Assembly (NCBI GenBank): GCA_016933055.1
Contig: JAFGBS010000009.1
Coordinates: 695,590 to 759,589, forward strand
From: Promethearchaeota archaeon
GTDB taxonomy: Archaea; Asgardarchaeota; Lokiarchaeia; Sigyniarchaeales; Promethearchaeaceae
Direction: 5' to 3'
DNA: 64,000 nucleotides
Part shown: positions 1 through 9,471 of the stretch, in pieces
How the letters are laid out: the number at the start of each line of letters is the position of its first letter
How positions within the stretch are numbered: position 1 is the first letter of the stretch
Program-made: the position numbers and the translations under genes
The notes under the pieces: model-generated
Seen by the model: only the letters and a program-made list of their open reading frames with translations
What the model was told of the DNA's origin: nothing
Databases searched by the model: none

Positions 1-2
1 AT

Positions 3-1961
3 GTGATATATTCAATTTCTCACTATGCACAACATCTGCCAACGAACTTGGATCATCACCTGACATTATGTAACGAGAATACCACATATTATAATGGTGT
101 TACAGAGGAACCGGAAGCTTATATTCCAAACATTTCTTCTTCACCTTCTCGTGTTTGCTTTTTTTTCTCAAAACAGTGTCCTTCAATATTTTTTTCTGAT
201 GAATTTGCTATTGAATGGTATAAGACCTTTTTTGAAGAAATATTTTCAGAGATTCAACAAAATCCAGAAAAATTTCGACAATTAGGAGGATTTGGGCTCA
301 TAGTAAATTTACAGCATATTATAAATTATGAATTATTAGAACCAGTTCTTCGAGAATATTTAGATCACCCTATTATTAAGGAACATCTATTAGCTATCGA
401 GTTTCAAGGATTATTCGATAATAAATTAGATTACTCCTCATCAATAAACTTCTTTTTTCATCTGAAATCACTTCTTCCCGCTGATGTATTGTATATCGCT
501 TCTGGGAACATTAAACCGTATGAATATGGATTTATTATTAGTCTGGGATTTGATGCAATAGATTTAACCTATTTGATATATTCAGGATTTTCGGGATTAT
601 ATTTTCATCATGAGGAGGAAATGGAATGGGTACGAAAATTGAATTCAGAAGATGATTTTGCATGCGTATGCGAGTTTTGTAAAATTTTGCAAGACAATAT
701 CTCTTCCTCGGAATCTAATATTATCTCCTCCGAATATTATGCATTAATTGCGTTACATAATGTTAGTATGGGTCTTGTGGAATTAGATCGTATTCGAAAT
801 AATATTAAAAATGGTAGTATCAGCACATATGTAGAAAAAAAATCAAACTATTCCCTATTTCTCCTTAGCGCACTCCGATATTTACGAAAAACCTACAAAA
901 ACCAGTTAACTCGTGTGCAATCTTTGAACAAAAGCACGAATTTACCTTGCACTAGTTCTTTATCATATTCAAATCCAAATGTTGAGAAATTCCGAAGATC
1001 AGTTATGGCAAACGTGGAACCTAATTCTGAGACACGAATATGCATTTTTTTACCTTGTAGTATGGTAAAGCCCTATTCGAAGTCTAAATCTCACAGAAAG
1101 TTCCATAAAATAATCCGTAGCGCATCTCGAAAATGGAATAAATATATCTCGGAAGTAATTATCACATCTCCTCTTAGTCTTGTTCCCCGAGAATTAGAAG
1201 AAGTATTTCCTGCAGCTCATTATGATATTTCCGTAACAGGGGATTGGGATGCTGAAGAACTTACTATTACCGCAGATGGTATTGTAAGTTGGATCGAAAA
1301 ACTCCCAATAGATGTGAAATTAATTGGTTTTCTTCATGGTGGTTACAAACAAGCATTTGAACTTGCTCTGTTAAAACTCAAAGATGAAAAACAACTCTAT
1401 TATGACTATTCAATCGTACAGGATAATGATTCTTTCAAGAAGCTAATCGAAGAATCTATTCAATCCTTAGAATTGAATCATAAAAAGAATAAGGTCGATA
1501 GTTCTCTTTCTCGAGAAGAACTTACAATTAAAATGCTAGCAGACTTCCAATTAGGGGTTGGAGCTGGAAAAATATTGATAGGAACTACTGCTCGGTTCCT
1601 TCAATCTCGTAACGAATTGTATAAAACCATCGTAGGATTTGAGAGTTATGGAAAGCTTCAACTGGCGAGATATGATCGATCGTCCGGACACATAAGATTA
1701 AATTATCACGGAGGGGAGAAACTTAAAAATCATTCTAATATTTCTGTCGTTTTAAACACTTCAGATATAACAGGCACAACCATATTCAAACCTGCTATCG
1801 CAAAAGTGGGAGAAAACTTATGTTCTGGTGATGAGATTGTCATATTGGGACCACAGAATGAATATCTAGGCATAGGATCTTTAATTGTGAACAGTAACAC
1901 TGTTGCCCGAATGAGAAGAGGAGCGGTCGTAAAAATCCGTAAAATGAAAAAAGAGGTTTGA
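3..1961 (+). CDS. arcS: Archaeosine synthase alpha subunit ArcS (TgtA2), possibly 5'-truncated
   Basis: ArcS adds lysine to the nitrile of preQ0 at tRNA position 15, the first step of archaeosine formation after archaeal TGT. The sequence shows the family signature PC-x3-KPY-x2-S-x2-H at residues 351-364 (PCSMVKPYSKSKSH), in the DUF5591-type core. An N-terminal half resembles the TGT-like domain, and a C-terminal PUA-like RNA-binding domain covers roughly the last 75 residues (ending ARMRRGAVVKIRK). The reading frame is open to the window edge and the first codon seen is GTG at position 3, so the true start may lie upstream. It overlaps the ribosome-binding region of the radical SAM gene just downstream, so the two are probably co-translated. 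Family call is confident; the start is not. Confidence 0.9.
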   Translation: MIYSISHYAQHLPTNLDHHLTLCNENTTYYNGVTEEPEAYIPNISSSPSRVCFFFSKQCPSIFFSDEFAIEWYKTFFEEIFSEIQQNPEKFRQLGGFGLIVNLQHIINYELLEPVLREYLDHPIIKEHLLAIEFQGLFDNKLDYSSSINFFFHLKSLLPADVLYIASGNIKPYEYGFIISLGFDAIDLTYLIYSGFSGLYFHHEEEMEWVRKLNSEDDFACVCEFCKILQDNISSSESNIISSEYYALIALHNVSMGLVELDRIRNNIKNGSISTYVEKKSNYSLFLLSALRYLRKTYKNQLTRVQSLNKSTNLPCTSSLSYSNPNVEKFRRSVMANVEPNSETRICIFLPCSMVKPYSKSKSHRKFHKIIRSASRKWNKYISEVIITSPLSLVPRELEEVFPAAHYDISVTGDWDAEELTITADGIVSWIEKLPIDVKLIGFLHGGYKQAFELALLKLKDEKQLYYDYSIVQDNDSFKKLIEESIQSLELNHKKNKVDSSLSREELTIKMLADFQLGVGAGKILIGTTARFLQSRNELYKTIVGFESYGKLQLARYDRSSGHIRLNYHGGEKLKNHSNISVVLNTSDITGTTIFKPAIAKVGENLCSGDEIVILGPQNEYLGIGSLIVNSNTVARMRRGAVVKIRKMKKEV

Positions 1962-1966
1962 ATCTA

Positions 1967-3079
1967 ATGACTAATAAGAAAATTGCTGACTTAATTCAAG
2001 AACAAACTCAACACTTACGGAGTATAGCAACAGAAAAAATCCAATCCTTTAAGGATCGTGACCTATCTCGACCGGTAACTTCGTGGATTAAGGAAGACCG
2101 TCTTCAAAATGAGATGGGTTACGAATTCACGATTATTTTTAGGACGTGTGCTTGTAGTTGGGTGCGTTCTGATAGTGCTGGCTGTACAATGTGTGGGTAT
2201 TATAATGATAAAGGACCAGATTCAATTCCTCAAAAATTAATTCTAACCCAAATGCAATATGCAGTAAATAAACATTTATCTAAACTAGAAGAAATTCAGA
2301 AAAATGGGGGAAAAACTACTTTGAAGATTTTTTCTTCTGGAAGTTTTTTGGATGATGAAGAATTTTCCCCAATTACTCGCTTAGATGTCATCAATAAAGC
2401 TATTAAATTGCCCTCTATCGATCATGTCTTAGCAGAATCCCGTCCTGAATTTGTAAAACATGAAACATTGGATCCGATAATTGAAATCACAGGAAAAGGC
2501 TCTTTCGAATTAGGAATAGGAATGGAGAGTTCCAATGATTATGTTAGAAAAACACTAATCAACAAAGGTTTTACGTCCATGGATCTTCAACATTCAATGA
2601 AGATCGCCCAAAATTCCCATGTATTAGTCAAAACTTATCTCCTTCTTAAACCACCTTTCCTAACGGAGAAGTTAGCGATTCGTGATGCAGTTACAAGTAT
2701 TAAAAAAGCAATATCTTGGGGAGCGAACTCTATTTCCTTAAACCCAGTGAATATTCAAGCCTACACTTTAACCGAATACTTATTTAACAACAGAAAATAC
2801 CGCCCTCCATGGATTTATTCTGTAATATCGGTATTTCAACAAGCTTTAAGCCCATCAATTATGGATAAGGTATTGATTTTATGTTCCCCAAGTGCATCGG
2901 GATCATTTCGTGGGGTTCATAATTGTCATGATAAATCATGTAACACACGATGGTTAAATATATTAAATGAGTTCATCAAGACCCAAGATAAGAAAATTAT
3001 CGATCCCGATCATTTAACATACAATGATTGTTCATGCTGGGGCGAATATAATGTTTTTTTGGAGTATTCCTCTATCTGA
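1967..3079 (+). CDS. raSEA: Archaeosine synthase beta subunit, radical SAM enzyme RaSEA
   Basis: RaSEA acts with ArcS: it cleaves the lysine adduct on preQ0-modified tRNA by radical chemistry, leaving the formamidine of archaeosine. The N-terminus carries an Elp3-like cysteine cluster, C61, C63, C73 and C76 (CACSWVRSDSAGCTMC), which would bind the 4Fe-4S cluster. A radical SAM barrel follows, with a GMESSNDYVRKTLINKG segment typical of this family and further Cys/His near the C-terminus. An upstream TTG at 1958 extends the frame, but ATG 1967 is preferred because GAGGT lies 9 nt before it. The start sits 5 nt after the arcS stop, so the pair forms one operon encoding one pathway. Confidence 0.9.
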   Translation: MTNKKIADLIQEQTQHLRSIATEKIQSFKDRDLSRPVTSWIKEDRLQNEMGYEFTIIFRTCACSWVRSDSAGCTMCGYYNDKGPDSIPQKLILTQMQYAVNKHLSKLEEIQKNGGKTTLKIFSSGSFLDDEEFSPITRLDVINKAIKLPSIDHVLAESRPEFVKHETLDPIIEITGKGSFELGIGMESSNDYVRKTLINKGFTSMDLQHSMKIAQNSHVLVKTYLLLKPPFLTEKLAIRDAVTSIKKAISWGANSISLNPVNIQAYTLTEYLFNNRKYRPPWIYSVISVFQQALSPSIMDKVLILCSPSASGSFRGVHNCHDKSCNTRWLNILNEFIKTQDKKIIDPDHLTYNDCSCWGEYNVFLEYSSI

Positions 3080-3226
3080 TAAATCTTGTATTATACTTGA
3101 AATTCATTTGCACGTAAACAGATAAACATAAACGATTACATCACGATAACGATTATATAAACAATAAGAAGAAAATCTGGGAACTATAAATCTTAATATT
3201 TAAAGATATTTTATTGAGGGTAAATT

Positions 3227-5269
3227 ATGAGTTTAACAATCGATGCTCTGCTAAAAAGTCAAGGGGAAGTACATATACAAAATGTAGAAATACATTGGTA
3301 TTTTACTCTCCAATCTGATGAAGAGGAAGCAATTGAAATCCATGGAATATACAATATCGATTCCTTTTATGATTCTTTTACAACTGAAATACAGAATGCA
3401 CGAACACAAACCACGGGATTTTATGAAATATTTGACAAACTCCTATTCACTCATGCAGAAACTCAATCTACGTTCATTATAGGAATTAATCATATAACTG
3501 AATATGATTTAAGCGATAATACCCTCACAATTGAATTTATATTTCATAGAAGCATTCCACAAGTTGCATTCGAACTAGAATTTCCAGTAATAGCAAGTGT
3601 CGCTGAAATTAAAGACTCCAATGAAAATTTAATAATGCTAGAAAGCTTAATCCATAAAAATCTTCACATACATTTCAGTGACCACGTGTTTAAAATACCT
3701 CGTTGTAATCGATGTTCAAGCGCACTTACCTTGCACAATCAAGTAGATATTGAAGAAGAGGTGATTAACGAGGATTTTATTTGCATGGATTGTTATATAG
3801 CAATTAATAATTTTTATAATATTCTTGAAAATGAAGTATTCAAAATTGCAGATCCCTCGACAATCAAAGAGCAACGCGATTATCTCGTGAAATTCATAAT
3901 TGCGGGTAAGAAGAACGCTTCTCAATTTGAAGAAATACAACTCCAACATTTTTACAATTTATTGATTATCTATGTCGAATATATGAGTGATAATTTAGAT
4001 AGAGAAGGGGTCAAACAAAAAATTGAATCTATAATAACTATTGGAATGACGCATAATTTTTCTAAATTAAGGGAGGGAGCTGAGAATCTAATGACCAAAT
4101 TAAATTTAGAAGCCATCGAAATTCCAACGCATCAAGAACCCGAATTTGGCGAATCCCAAATTTTTTCTTCTCAGCAACCTAATTCTGAGCCCCTTCCTCC
4201 TCCAGTGCCGCTTGGCACTCCTTCTCCGTCCACAATTATACCTCAAGATCCAGAATTAACTGAGGGTCTTCAATCCTTAGAATTTGTCCAAGAAGAACTC
4301 AGATCCACATTAGAAGCTCTTAGTAAAATAGAATCCGATTTAATCCCCAAACCTATTACCCCTATCGATAAGATGAAAGCTTTAAACACGGATTTAGAGG
4401 ATTTTGAATCCATCCCAACTTTTGATGATATTAAAGAGACTTTTTCTGATTTAGAATCCTTAGATTTTCCGGACATCCAATTTGGAATCGACTCAAATCA
4501 AGAAAATATAGATGATGAGTCTATCCCAGAGGAAATTCAGAGAAAAATTGCTGCTCTTGATGAATTGAGTGTACCAAATGATGAAATCCTTGAATTAAAT
4601 ACCTCTAACACTATTAATCCAACCCTTGATACTTCATCTGAATATAAAGACGAATTTGGAGATGAATCATCGTTTCAAATGCCCACTATCCAAGAATTAC
4701 CTGAACAAAAGGATCACTTATTAGATTCTGATTATACTGAAGCACAAGATTTAGAATTTCCATCCTCTGAAAATGAACAGCTCTCCCCAGCTTGGAGGGC
4801 TATCCCTGATACCATCAATCCACCACCTCGAATGAATCCACCTCCCCCGGTGGTAACTCCGCCACCTCGAATGAATCCACCTCCCCCGGTGGTAACTCCG
4901 CCACCTCGAATGAATCCACCTCCTAGTGTTACTCCCCCTTCTTTACAATTAGATTCATCTCAACCATCAGTTGTACAAGTTCCGGAACTAAAAAAAAATA
5001 CTCTAATGGGATCAATAGAACCCAAAATTATACCAAAACCATCATTTTTCAATTCCTCTAATCATACTCATGCTCATTCATCTGCAAAAGTTGTTAAAAA
5101 TAGTGAAAATATAGTTAAATCCCAAGATGTGCCCAAACCGAAGGAAAAAAGAATAGTGAAGAGAGACCGAAGAGGAAAGCATAGAAAAATCATATGCAGT
5201 TTTTGTGGAGCCACGCTATCTGAAAATGAGAAAAACTGCCCAAATTGTGGATCAGTGATAAAAAAATAA
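3227..5269 (+). CDS. Large hypothetical protein with CxxC zinc site, polyproline repeats and C-terminal zinc ribbon
   Basis: I do not recognise a named family. The N-terminal half looks folded and holds two CxxC pairs (C160/C163 and C186/C189), probably one zinc site. The middle (about 300-530) is acidic and low in complexity, rich in Glu, Asp, Ser and Pro. Residues about 532-568 are PPPRMNPPPPVVT repeats, encoded by a perfect 39-bp tandem repeat. The protein ends with a short zinc ribbon (C657, C660, C671, C674; CSFC...CPNC) behind a basic stretch. The start is ATG after GAGGG. It is convergent with the EF-2 paralog downstream. The architecture (folded head, acidic linker, polyproline, zinc ribbon) suggests an adaptor or scaffold; that is inference only. 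Confidence 0.7.
   Translation: MSLTIDALLKSQGEVHIQNVEIHWYFTLQSDEEEAIEIHGIYNIDSFYDSFTTEIQNARTQTTGFYEIFDKLLFTHAETQSTFIIGINHITEYDLSDNTLTIEFIFHRSIPQVAFELEFPVIASVAEIKDSNENLIMLESLIHKNLHIHFSDHVFKIPRCNRCSSALTLHNQVDIEEEVINEDFICMDCYIAINNFYNILENEVFKIADPSTIKEQRDYLVKFIIAGKKNASQFEEIQLQHFYNLLIIYVEYMSDNLDREGVKQKIESIITIGMTHNFSKLREGAENLMTKLNLEAIEIPTHQEPEFGESQIFSSQQPNSEPLPPPVPLGTPSPSTIIPQDPELTEGLQSLEFVQEELRSTLEALSKIESDLIPKPITPIDKMKALNTDLEDFESIPTFDDIKETFSDLESLDFPDIQFGIDSNQENIDDESIPEEIQRKIAALDELSVPNDEILELNTSNTINPTLDTSSEYKDEFGDESSFQMPTIQELPEQKDHLLDSDYTEAQDLEFPSSENEQLSPAWRAIPDTINPPPRMNPPPPVVTPPPRMNPPPPVVTPPPRMNPPPSVTPPSLQLDSSQPSVVQVPELKKNTLMGSIEPKIIPKPSFFNSSNHTHAHSSAKVVKNSENIVKSQDVPKPKEKRIVKRDRRGKHRKIICSFCGATLSENEKNCPNCGSVIKK
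4823..4923 (+). repeat. 39-bp tandem repeat encoding polyproline
   Basis: Two perfect 39-bp units (4823-4861 and 4862-4900) are followed by a partial third (4901-4923). Each encodes PPRMNPPPPVVTP. The length is a multiple of three, so copy-number changes keep the frame. Perfect identity, including third positions, points to recent duplication. Confidence 0.9.
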
Positions 5270-5297
5270 GAAATTGTTTTAAAAATAAAAAAATGGA

Positions 5298-7550
5298 TTA
5301 TTTTCTTGCGTAAATAAATCTTGTATAAGAACTGGTATCTGGCATCTGTAATGGCATTCCTTTTCGTTTGCGAATATCCATAATTACTTGTTCTTGTAAG
5401 TGGGGTGGAACTGGCTCAAAGCCCAAAAATTCGTATCCAAAAAACGCTTTTCCTTGGGTTGCACCACGAAATTCATCTGCAATACCAATTTGTTCAGCTA
5501 CTGGAAGTTTTCCGATAACACGTTCAAAAGCTCCTTCATTTCTAATTTCTTGAATTTGTCCACGATGCTGTGAGAGAATTTTTACAATAGATCCTGCCGA
5601 TCCCGCTGGAACTTTTATATCTACTTTCTGAATTGGTTCAAATAATTTTGGATTAGCTGATAAAAATCCAAGCGCAAGGTTGGAAAACATCATACTAGCT
5701 ATCTCGTTGTAACCAGTATGTGCAGGGTCAACATGAACTTCTGCATCTGTAAATGTGCAGAGCAGACCCAGCGCAGGCTCCTTTGCCAGAATGGCGTTCG
5801 ACACCCAGTCTCTAAATGCTGACACACAATAAGATTTGATCCTATCTAACCGCTGAAGTCCTTTGGTTCCATCCAGTAAGATATTAGCTTCATATACATC
5901 CCATATTTTACGAGCTTCTTTTGCATCCCATCCCGCCTTATCTCGTAAAATCTGTGCTCGAACTTTTGCATTCATTTCTGCATGCACTTCTCCACTATTT
6001 ATCAGGTCGATGGTTGCCTGATCGAGTGGAGTCATCTGCATCAAAATTCTGTTGTGTCCATTGCTTGACTTGGTGTAAAATATTTGCCCTTCCTTTGTAA
6101 TCTTTTCACGATACACAATAATGGGTTCCCCAACTTTGATCTTTACTTGTTCATTGATCCGTTTAGTAAGAATTTCAATTTGTAATGGGTCAATCCCACT
6201 CAGAATGTATTCTCGTGATTCCTTTTCAAGATGGAATTTGGCTGTATTGTCAGCCATAAGCCATTTTTTAACGACATCTCCGAGCTTAGCGAGGTCTTGG
6301 GGATTCTCAGGTATAATAGAACGACTAACCACTGCTTCACATGCATATTTTATCTTTTCGAAGGAGGGTGGTTCTTCATCTTCATCATCTTTATCAGGTA
6401 CCAACTCTGGTCCCACAAAGGTTTCTCCTGCTGGAGTAATAAAACCGAATAATGCGAATAAATTACCAGCGGGTACTTCAGGCATATCGAGTATATCAGT
6501 CAACTCCATGATTCCCAAGCGTTTTACGCGTTGTTTTTCCTTTCTCCCTACAAGATATACGCTCTCACCTGCTTTCAGAGTTCCCGAATAGATTCTTCCG
6601 ATTAAAGTAGCCCGAAAACTTCTGGGATCGATAAAAATCTTAGAAATTATGCCCATAAGAGGACCATTTCGATCGGAATTCATTAGGGATTTACCGAGTT
6701 CGGAGTCCCAATCTACATTATCTATCAATTTCTTAACGCGGTATTTAGAAGCAGTAATGGGATCTGGAAGATGATCTACAATCATCCGAAGAAGTGTGTC
6801 ATCTAAGGGAAGATTCTTGCGAAGCCAGGGGATATCTCCTTCATTGTATTTCTCAAACACTTTTAATGGGTGGATCCCCTTATCTTGTAAAATTTCATAG
6901 GTGAATCCCCAACCGTCCTTGGCAGATCCTATAGCGACACTATTATATTGGAAGGAACACGTCCAATCTTCATTCTTGGGCTGAATTTGACGGATAATAT
7001 CATTACAATCATTAATGATCTTATCAATACGAGCATAGGTTTCCTTAGGTTCGAGCCTTAATTCGGAAATTAAGCGATCAACCTTATTGACGAAGATCAC
7101 AGGTCTGCACATTTCTTCACCCACAGCAAGTCGAATATTTGTTTCAGTCTGAGTCATTAACCCTTCCAAAGCATCAACCAAAACCACAGCTCCATCACTA
7201 GAACGGAGTGCTCGAGATACCTCTCCCGTAAATGATAGGTGACCTGGTGTGTCATTGATTTGAAAAATATATGGAACCTTGTCATCTTTTTCACGGGGAT
7301 CGTTAAATGCCAGTAATACAACCGATGTGAAGATTGTTATACCTCGAGCTTGTTCTTCATCATCAGTATCAGTCATTTGTAGCTTTCCAGCATCTTCCTC
7401 TCGCATAAGACCAGCACGTTTCAATAGAAAATCAGCTGTGGTGCTTTTACCGTGATCTATGTGCGCTACTATAGAAAAAATTCGCTTTTTATCATATCTA
7501 TCGGAAGATACTAGATTCCTTATTTCATCTGCGTTTTTAACTTTAACCAA
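5298..7550 (-). CDS. Translation elongation factor 2 paralog with degenerate diphthamide loop
   Basis: A full-length EF-2-type GTPase of 750 residues. G1 is AHIDHGKST (29-37), G2 RGITI, G3 DTPGH, G4 NKVD, and the G5 region is GSAKDGWG. Domains II-V follow and it ends RKRKGMPLQMP. In canonical archaeal and eukaryotic EF-2 the domain IV loop around the diphthamide His reads like DAIHRGGGQ or DAIHRGPAQ; here it is DPAHTGYNEI, with His at about 611 but the surrounding Arg-Gly residues lost. This fits the second EF-2 copy described in several Asgard lineages that lacks the diphthamide motif. Whether a canonical EF-2 exists elsewhere cannot be seen here. A role in translocation, recycling or another ribosomal step is open. 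The start ATG is preceded by AT-rich sequence with a hairpin at 7574-7600. Confidence 0.88.
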   Translation of the reverse strand: MVKVKNADEIRNLVSSDRYDKKRIFSIVAHIDHGKSTTADFLLKRAGLMREEDAGKLQMTDTDDEEQARGITIFTSVVLLAFNDPREKDDKVPYIFQINDTPGHLSFTGEVSRALRSSDGAVVLVDALEGLMTQTETNIRLAVGEEMCRPVIFVNKVDRLISELRLEPKETYARIDKIINDCNDIIRQIQPKNEDWTCSFQYNSVAIGSAKDGWGFTYEILQDKGIHPLKVFEKYNEGDIPWLRKNLPLDDTLLRMIVDHLPDPITASKYRVKKLIDNVDWDSELGKSLMNSDRNGPLMGIISKIFIDPRSFRATLIGRIYSGTLKAGESVYLVGRKEKQRVKRLGIMELTDILDMPEVPAGNLFALFGFITPAGETFVGPELVPDKDDEDEEPPSFEKIKYACEAVVSRSIIPENPQDLAKLGDVVKKWLMADNTAKFHLEKESREYILSGIDPLQIEILTKRINEQVKIKVGEPIIVYREKITKEGQIFYTKSSNGHNRILMQMTPLDQATIDLINSGEVHAEMNAKVRAQILRDKAGWDAKEARKIWDVYEANILLDGTKGLQRLDRIKSYCVSAFRDWVSNAILAKEPALGLLCTFTDAEVHVDPAHTGYNEIASMMFSNLALGFLSANPKLFEPIQKVDIKVPAGSAGSIVKILSQHRGQIQEIRNEGAFERVIGKLPVAEQIGIADEFRGATQGKAFFGYEFLGFEPVPPHLQEQVIMDIRKRKGMPLQMPDTSSYTRFIYARK

Positions 7551-7967
7551 TTCAATTCACTTTAATTAACACAAACTAGGAATACTACATGCTCCTAGTT
7601 TTTATGTGGGAATACACAGCATTTAATTTTAATTTTTTCAAAATTCAACATAATATTTAATGAACATCCGTAACGGGGAGTTTCCTCCCATAATATACGC
7701 ACTCTTGATTTAATTCTATCGTTGAAGCTTCACATCTTTTATAAAAGCTTTCAACTAAATTGGAAGTTAGTCAATAGAAAAAACTACTCAATTAGAAGGA
7801 TTGATCCACTCTTTTTTAGAGTGAATTGCATTCATTTTCCGTAGGATATAAAGGAAAAAATTTTTGATATTTTTCCAATATCTATTTTTCACACTTTATT
7901 TTTCTCTGTAAGTATTATTGTTATTTTAAGTTCACAGAAGATTAATAAGAGTATATCATCAATTATA
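7551..7967. other. Intergenic region with two hairpins, no gene seen
   Basis: This divergent gap lies between the EF-2 paralog and the URO-D-family gene. It holds an 8-bp perfect hairpin (7574-7581 AACTAGGA with 7593-7600 TCCTAGTT) in the EF-2 5' leader region. A short GGGAG/CTCCC hairpin lies near 7677-7690. AT-rich stretches that could hold promoters for both genes are present. I see no convincing ORF and no copy of the structured repeat found at 8571. Confidence 0.4.
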
Positions 7968-8537
7968 ATGCAAAAAATGGACAAGTGGACACCCGAAAAA
8001 CGTGTTATCACAACACTCAATCACGAAGAACCGGATCGAATCCCGATTCATGAAGGAAGTATCGAGATACCAGAATTAGCCCAATCGACAAATGCGTTAA
8101 ATGAAAAACCAGGCTTATTATTTATGCCATACGGAATTACTCGAATACTCACTACTTCTTGGGTTCAACCAGTAAGAAAAACATTCTTTAAGATTCTCAA
8201 AAAACCAAGTGTGTTAGATCCAATTATAAAACCTGCTTTCAATCAAACAACAGGGTTATTCCGGAAATATAGGGTAGATTTAATTGGATATACTGCAGGC
8301 ATCCCTATGATTTTCAGTGAGAAATTGTATACCGATTTCTACGTAGATAACCTCAAGCGTCGTGTTATGGGACCACACAATAACATTGTCACAGAATTGC
8401 CATCAAACAACAAAGGTGGTGCGGTTCAGAGAAATGGTTTTCTAAATGGACCTGAAGATTATGAAAAATATATGGAATTTGATTCCGATCATCCGGGAAA
8501 TTATTTTTTCATCATCAATTTCCACGCTATCCTTTAG
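7968..8537 (+). pseudogene. URO-D-family (corrinoid methyltransferase-like) protein, 5' part of interrupted gene
   Basis: This is the N-terminal part of a protein with the uroporphyrinogen decarboxylase fold, as in the MtaA/CmuA-like methyltransferases that move methyl groups to or from corrinoid proteins. It begins WTPEKRVITTLNHEEPDRIP, the typical opening of this superfamily, and stays collinear to about NGPEDYEKYMEFDSDHPGNY. The frame then stops at 8537, and a 208-nt structured element begins at 8571. The rest of the gene resumes in another frame at about 8776. Both halves are otherwise open and well conserved, so either the insertion is recent or the insert is removed from the RNA. Not heme synthesis: the family members with this opening are usually C1-metabolism enzymes, but the substrate is unknown. 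Confidence 0.75.
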
Positions 8538-8570
8538 ATATAGAAGTTTACTCGGATTTAATCCGTTTAA

Positions 8571-8778
8571 CTACGCTACAAGCCTATTACGTGGTTCTCT
8601 ATCCTATGGGATAGGTGGAACCACTTCATAGGTTATAGCGTAGGTGTTCCTTAAACCCGTGAGAAATTGCGATGAGGTGTCTTAGACACCCAACTTTCGG
8701 CATTTGACGGTATATTACGATAGTTTTAACTGTTTGGGATTACCTACTTATCAGAAAGGTCGGAATAGATGTTAATTA
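8571..8778 (+). repeat. Structured repeat element, copy 1 (inside URO-D-family gene)
   Basis: It begins with a long nested hairpin: CTACGCTA (8571-8578) pairs with TAGCGTAG (8636-8643), GCCTAT (8582-8587) with ATAGGT (8628-8633), GTGGTTC (8591-8597) with GAACCAC (8618-8624), and TATCC (8600-8604) with GGATA (8609-8613). Then come GGTGTTCCTTAAACCC, a second hairpin GGTGTC/GACACC (8676-8690 area), TTACGATAGTTTTAACTGTT, and the end GGAATAGATGTTAATTA. Related elements lie at 12896-13078 and, on the minus strand, 38316-38512. No ORF is present. It may be a small non-autonomous mobile element, an intron, or a structured RNA. Confidence 0.75.
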
Positions 8779-9471
8779 CCCAAAATTCTAAAAATCGCTG
8801 AAGGAAAAATAGCATTTATGTTCTATATTCACGGGGCAGCTTTTTTCGAAATGATGTCTGATATGTTCGGATTTGTGACCCTTTTTAAGTTATTGGTTAA
8901 AAATAAAGTATTCATAAAAAAGGTGGTAAAAGATCTTAGTGATTATACATGTGACGTAGCAAAACATCTCCTAGAGCGAGGTGTGAGGATATTTTATATG
9001 GGAGATGATCTTGGATTAAAAGGTAAAGGGATTATATCACCTCGAATGTATGAGGATTTTTTCCATGAGAGTATAAAAAAATTTACTCGGATTGTTCATG
9101 ATAAAGGGGGATACATAATTCGACATTCTTGCGGCTATTTTAAAGAATATATTCCTTTTTTCCAAAAAGAACATATTGACGGCCTGCATCCTTGGGAGTC
9201 TAGTGCTGGCATGGACATTTTTGAAGGGAAACAAAAGTGGGGTAACGAATTTACCCTGGTAGGCAATGTACCAATAGGTATGCTTTCGCATGGTAGTCGA
9301 AAGGAAATACGAGATTATGTATTAAATTTAATCAAAATATGTGGTCTTGGTGGGGGATATATTGACGCTTCATCGCACTCCATAGTGCCGTCCTGTAAAT
9401 GGGATAATTATCTAACTATGTTATGGACATTAAAGAAATATGGAAAATATCCAATTGATTTGAGTATTTAA
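8776..9471 (+). pseudogene. URO-D-family protein, 3' part of interrupted gene
   Basis: This continues the protein begun at 7968. The frame opens after a TAA at 8773 and reads LPKILKIAEGKIAFMFYIHG, then FFEMMSDMFGF, as expected for the middle of this family. Next come MGDDLGLKGKGIISPRMYEDFF, a RHSCG segment, GLHPWESSAGMD, and the end VPSCKWDNYLTMLWTLKKYG. An internal ATG at 8818 could start a separate polypeptide, but it would lack the N-terminal third of the barrel. Relative to the 5' part it is shifted by +1, so the intervening sequence is not a multiple of three. A T-run follows the stop at about 9500. The structured repeat lies immediately before it. Confidence 0.75.

Noticed and set aside
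6121..6591. Long antisense ORF inside the EF-2 paralog
   Set aside because: Ser/Thr/Pro-rich shadow of the EF-2 frame; no ribosome binding site or domain.
7574..7600. Hairpin followed by T-run, as a terminator on the plus strand
   Set aside because: No plus-strand gene ends there; more likely part of the EF-2 leader or chance.
8446..8631. 61-residue ORF across the interrupted URO-D gene
   Set aside because: It runs through the hairpin of structured repeat copy 1 and has no resemblance to URO-D-family proteins; a chance frame.
8571..8778. Cobalamin riboswitch or group II intron identity for the structured repeat
   Set aside because: No B12 box-like GCCACTG segment, no GTGYG 5' end and no domain V-like hairpin found.
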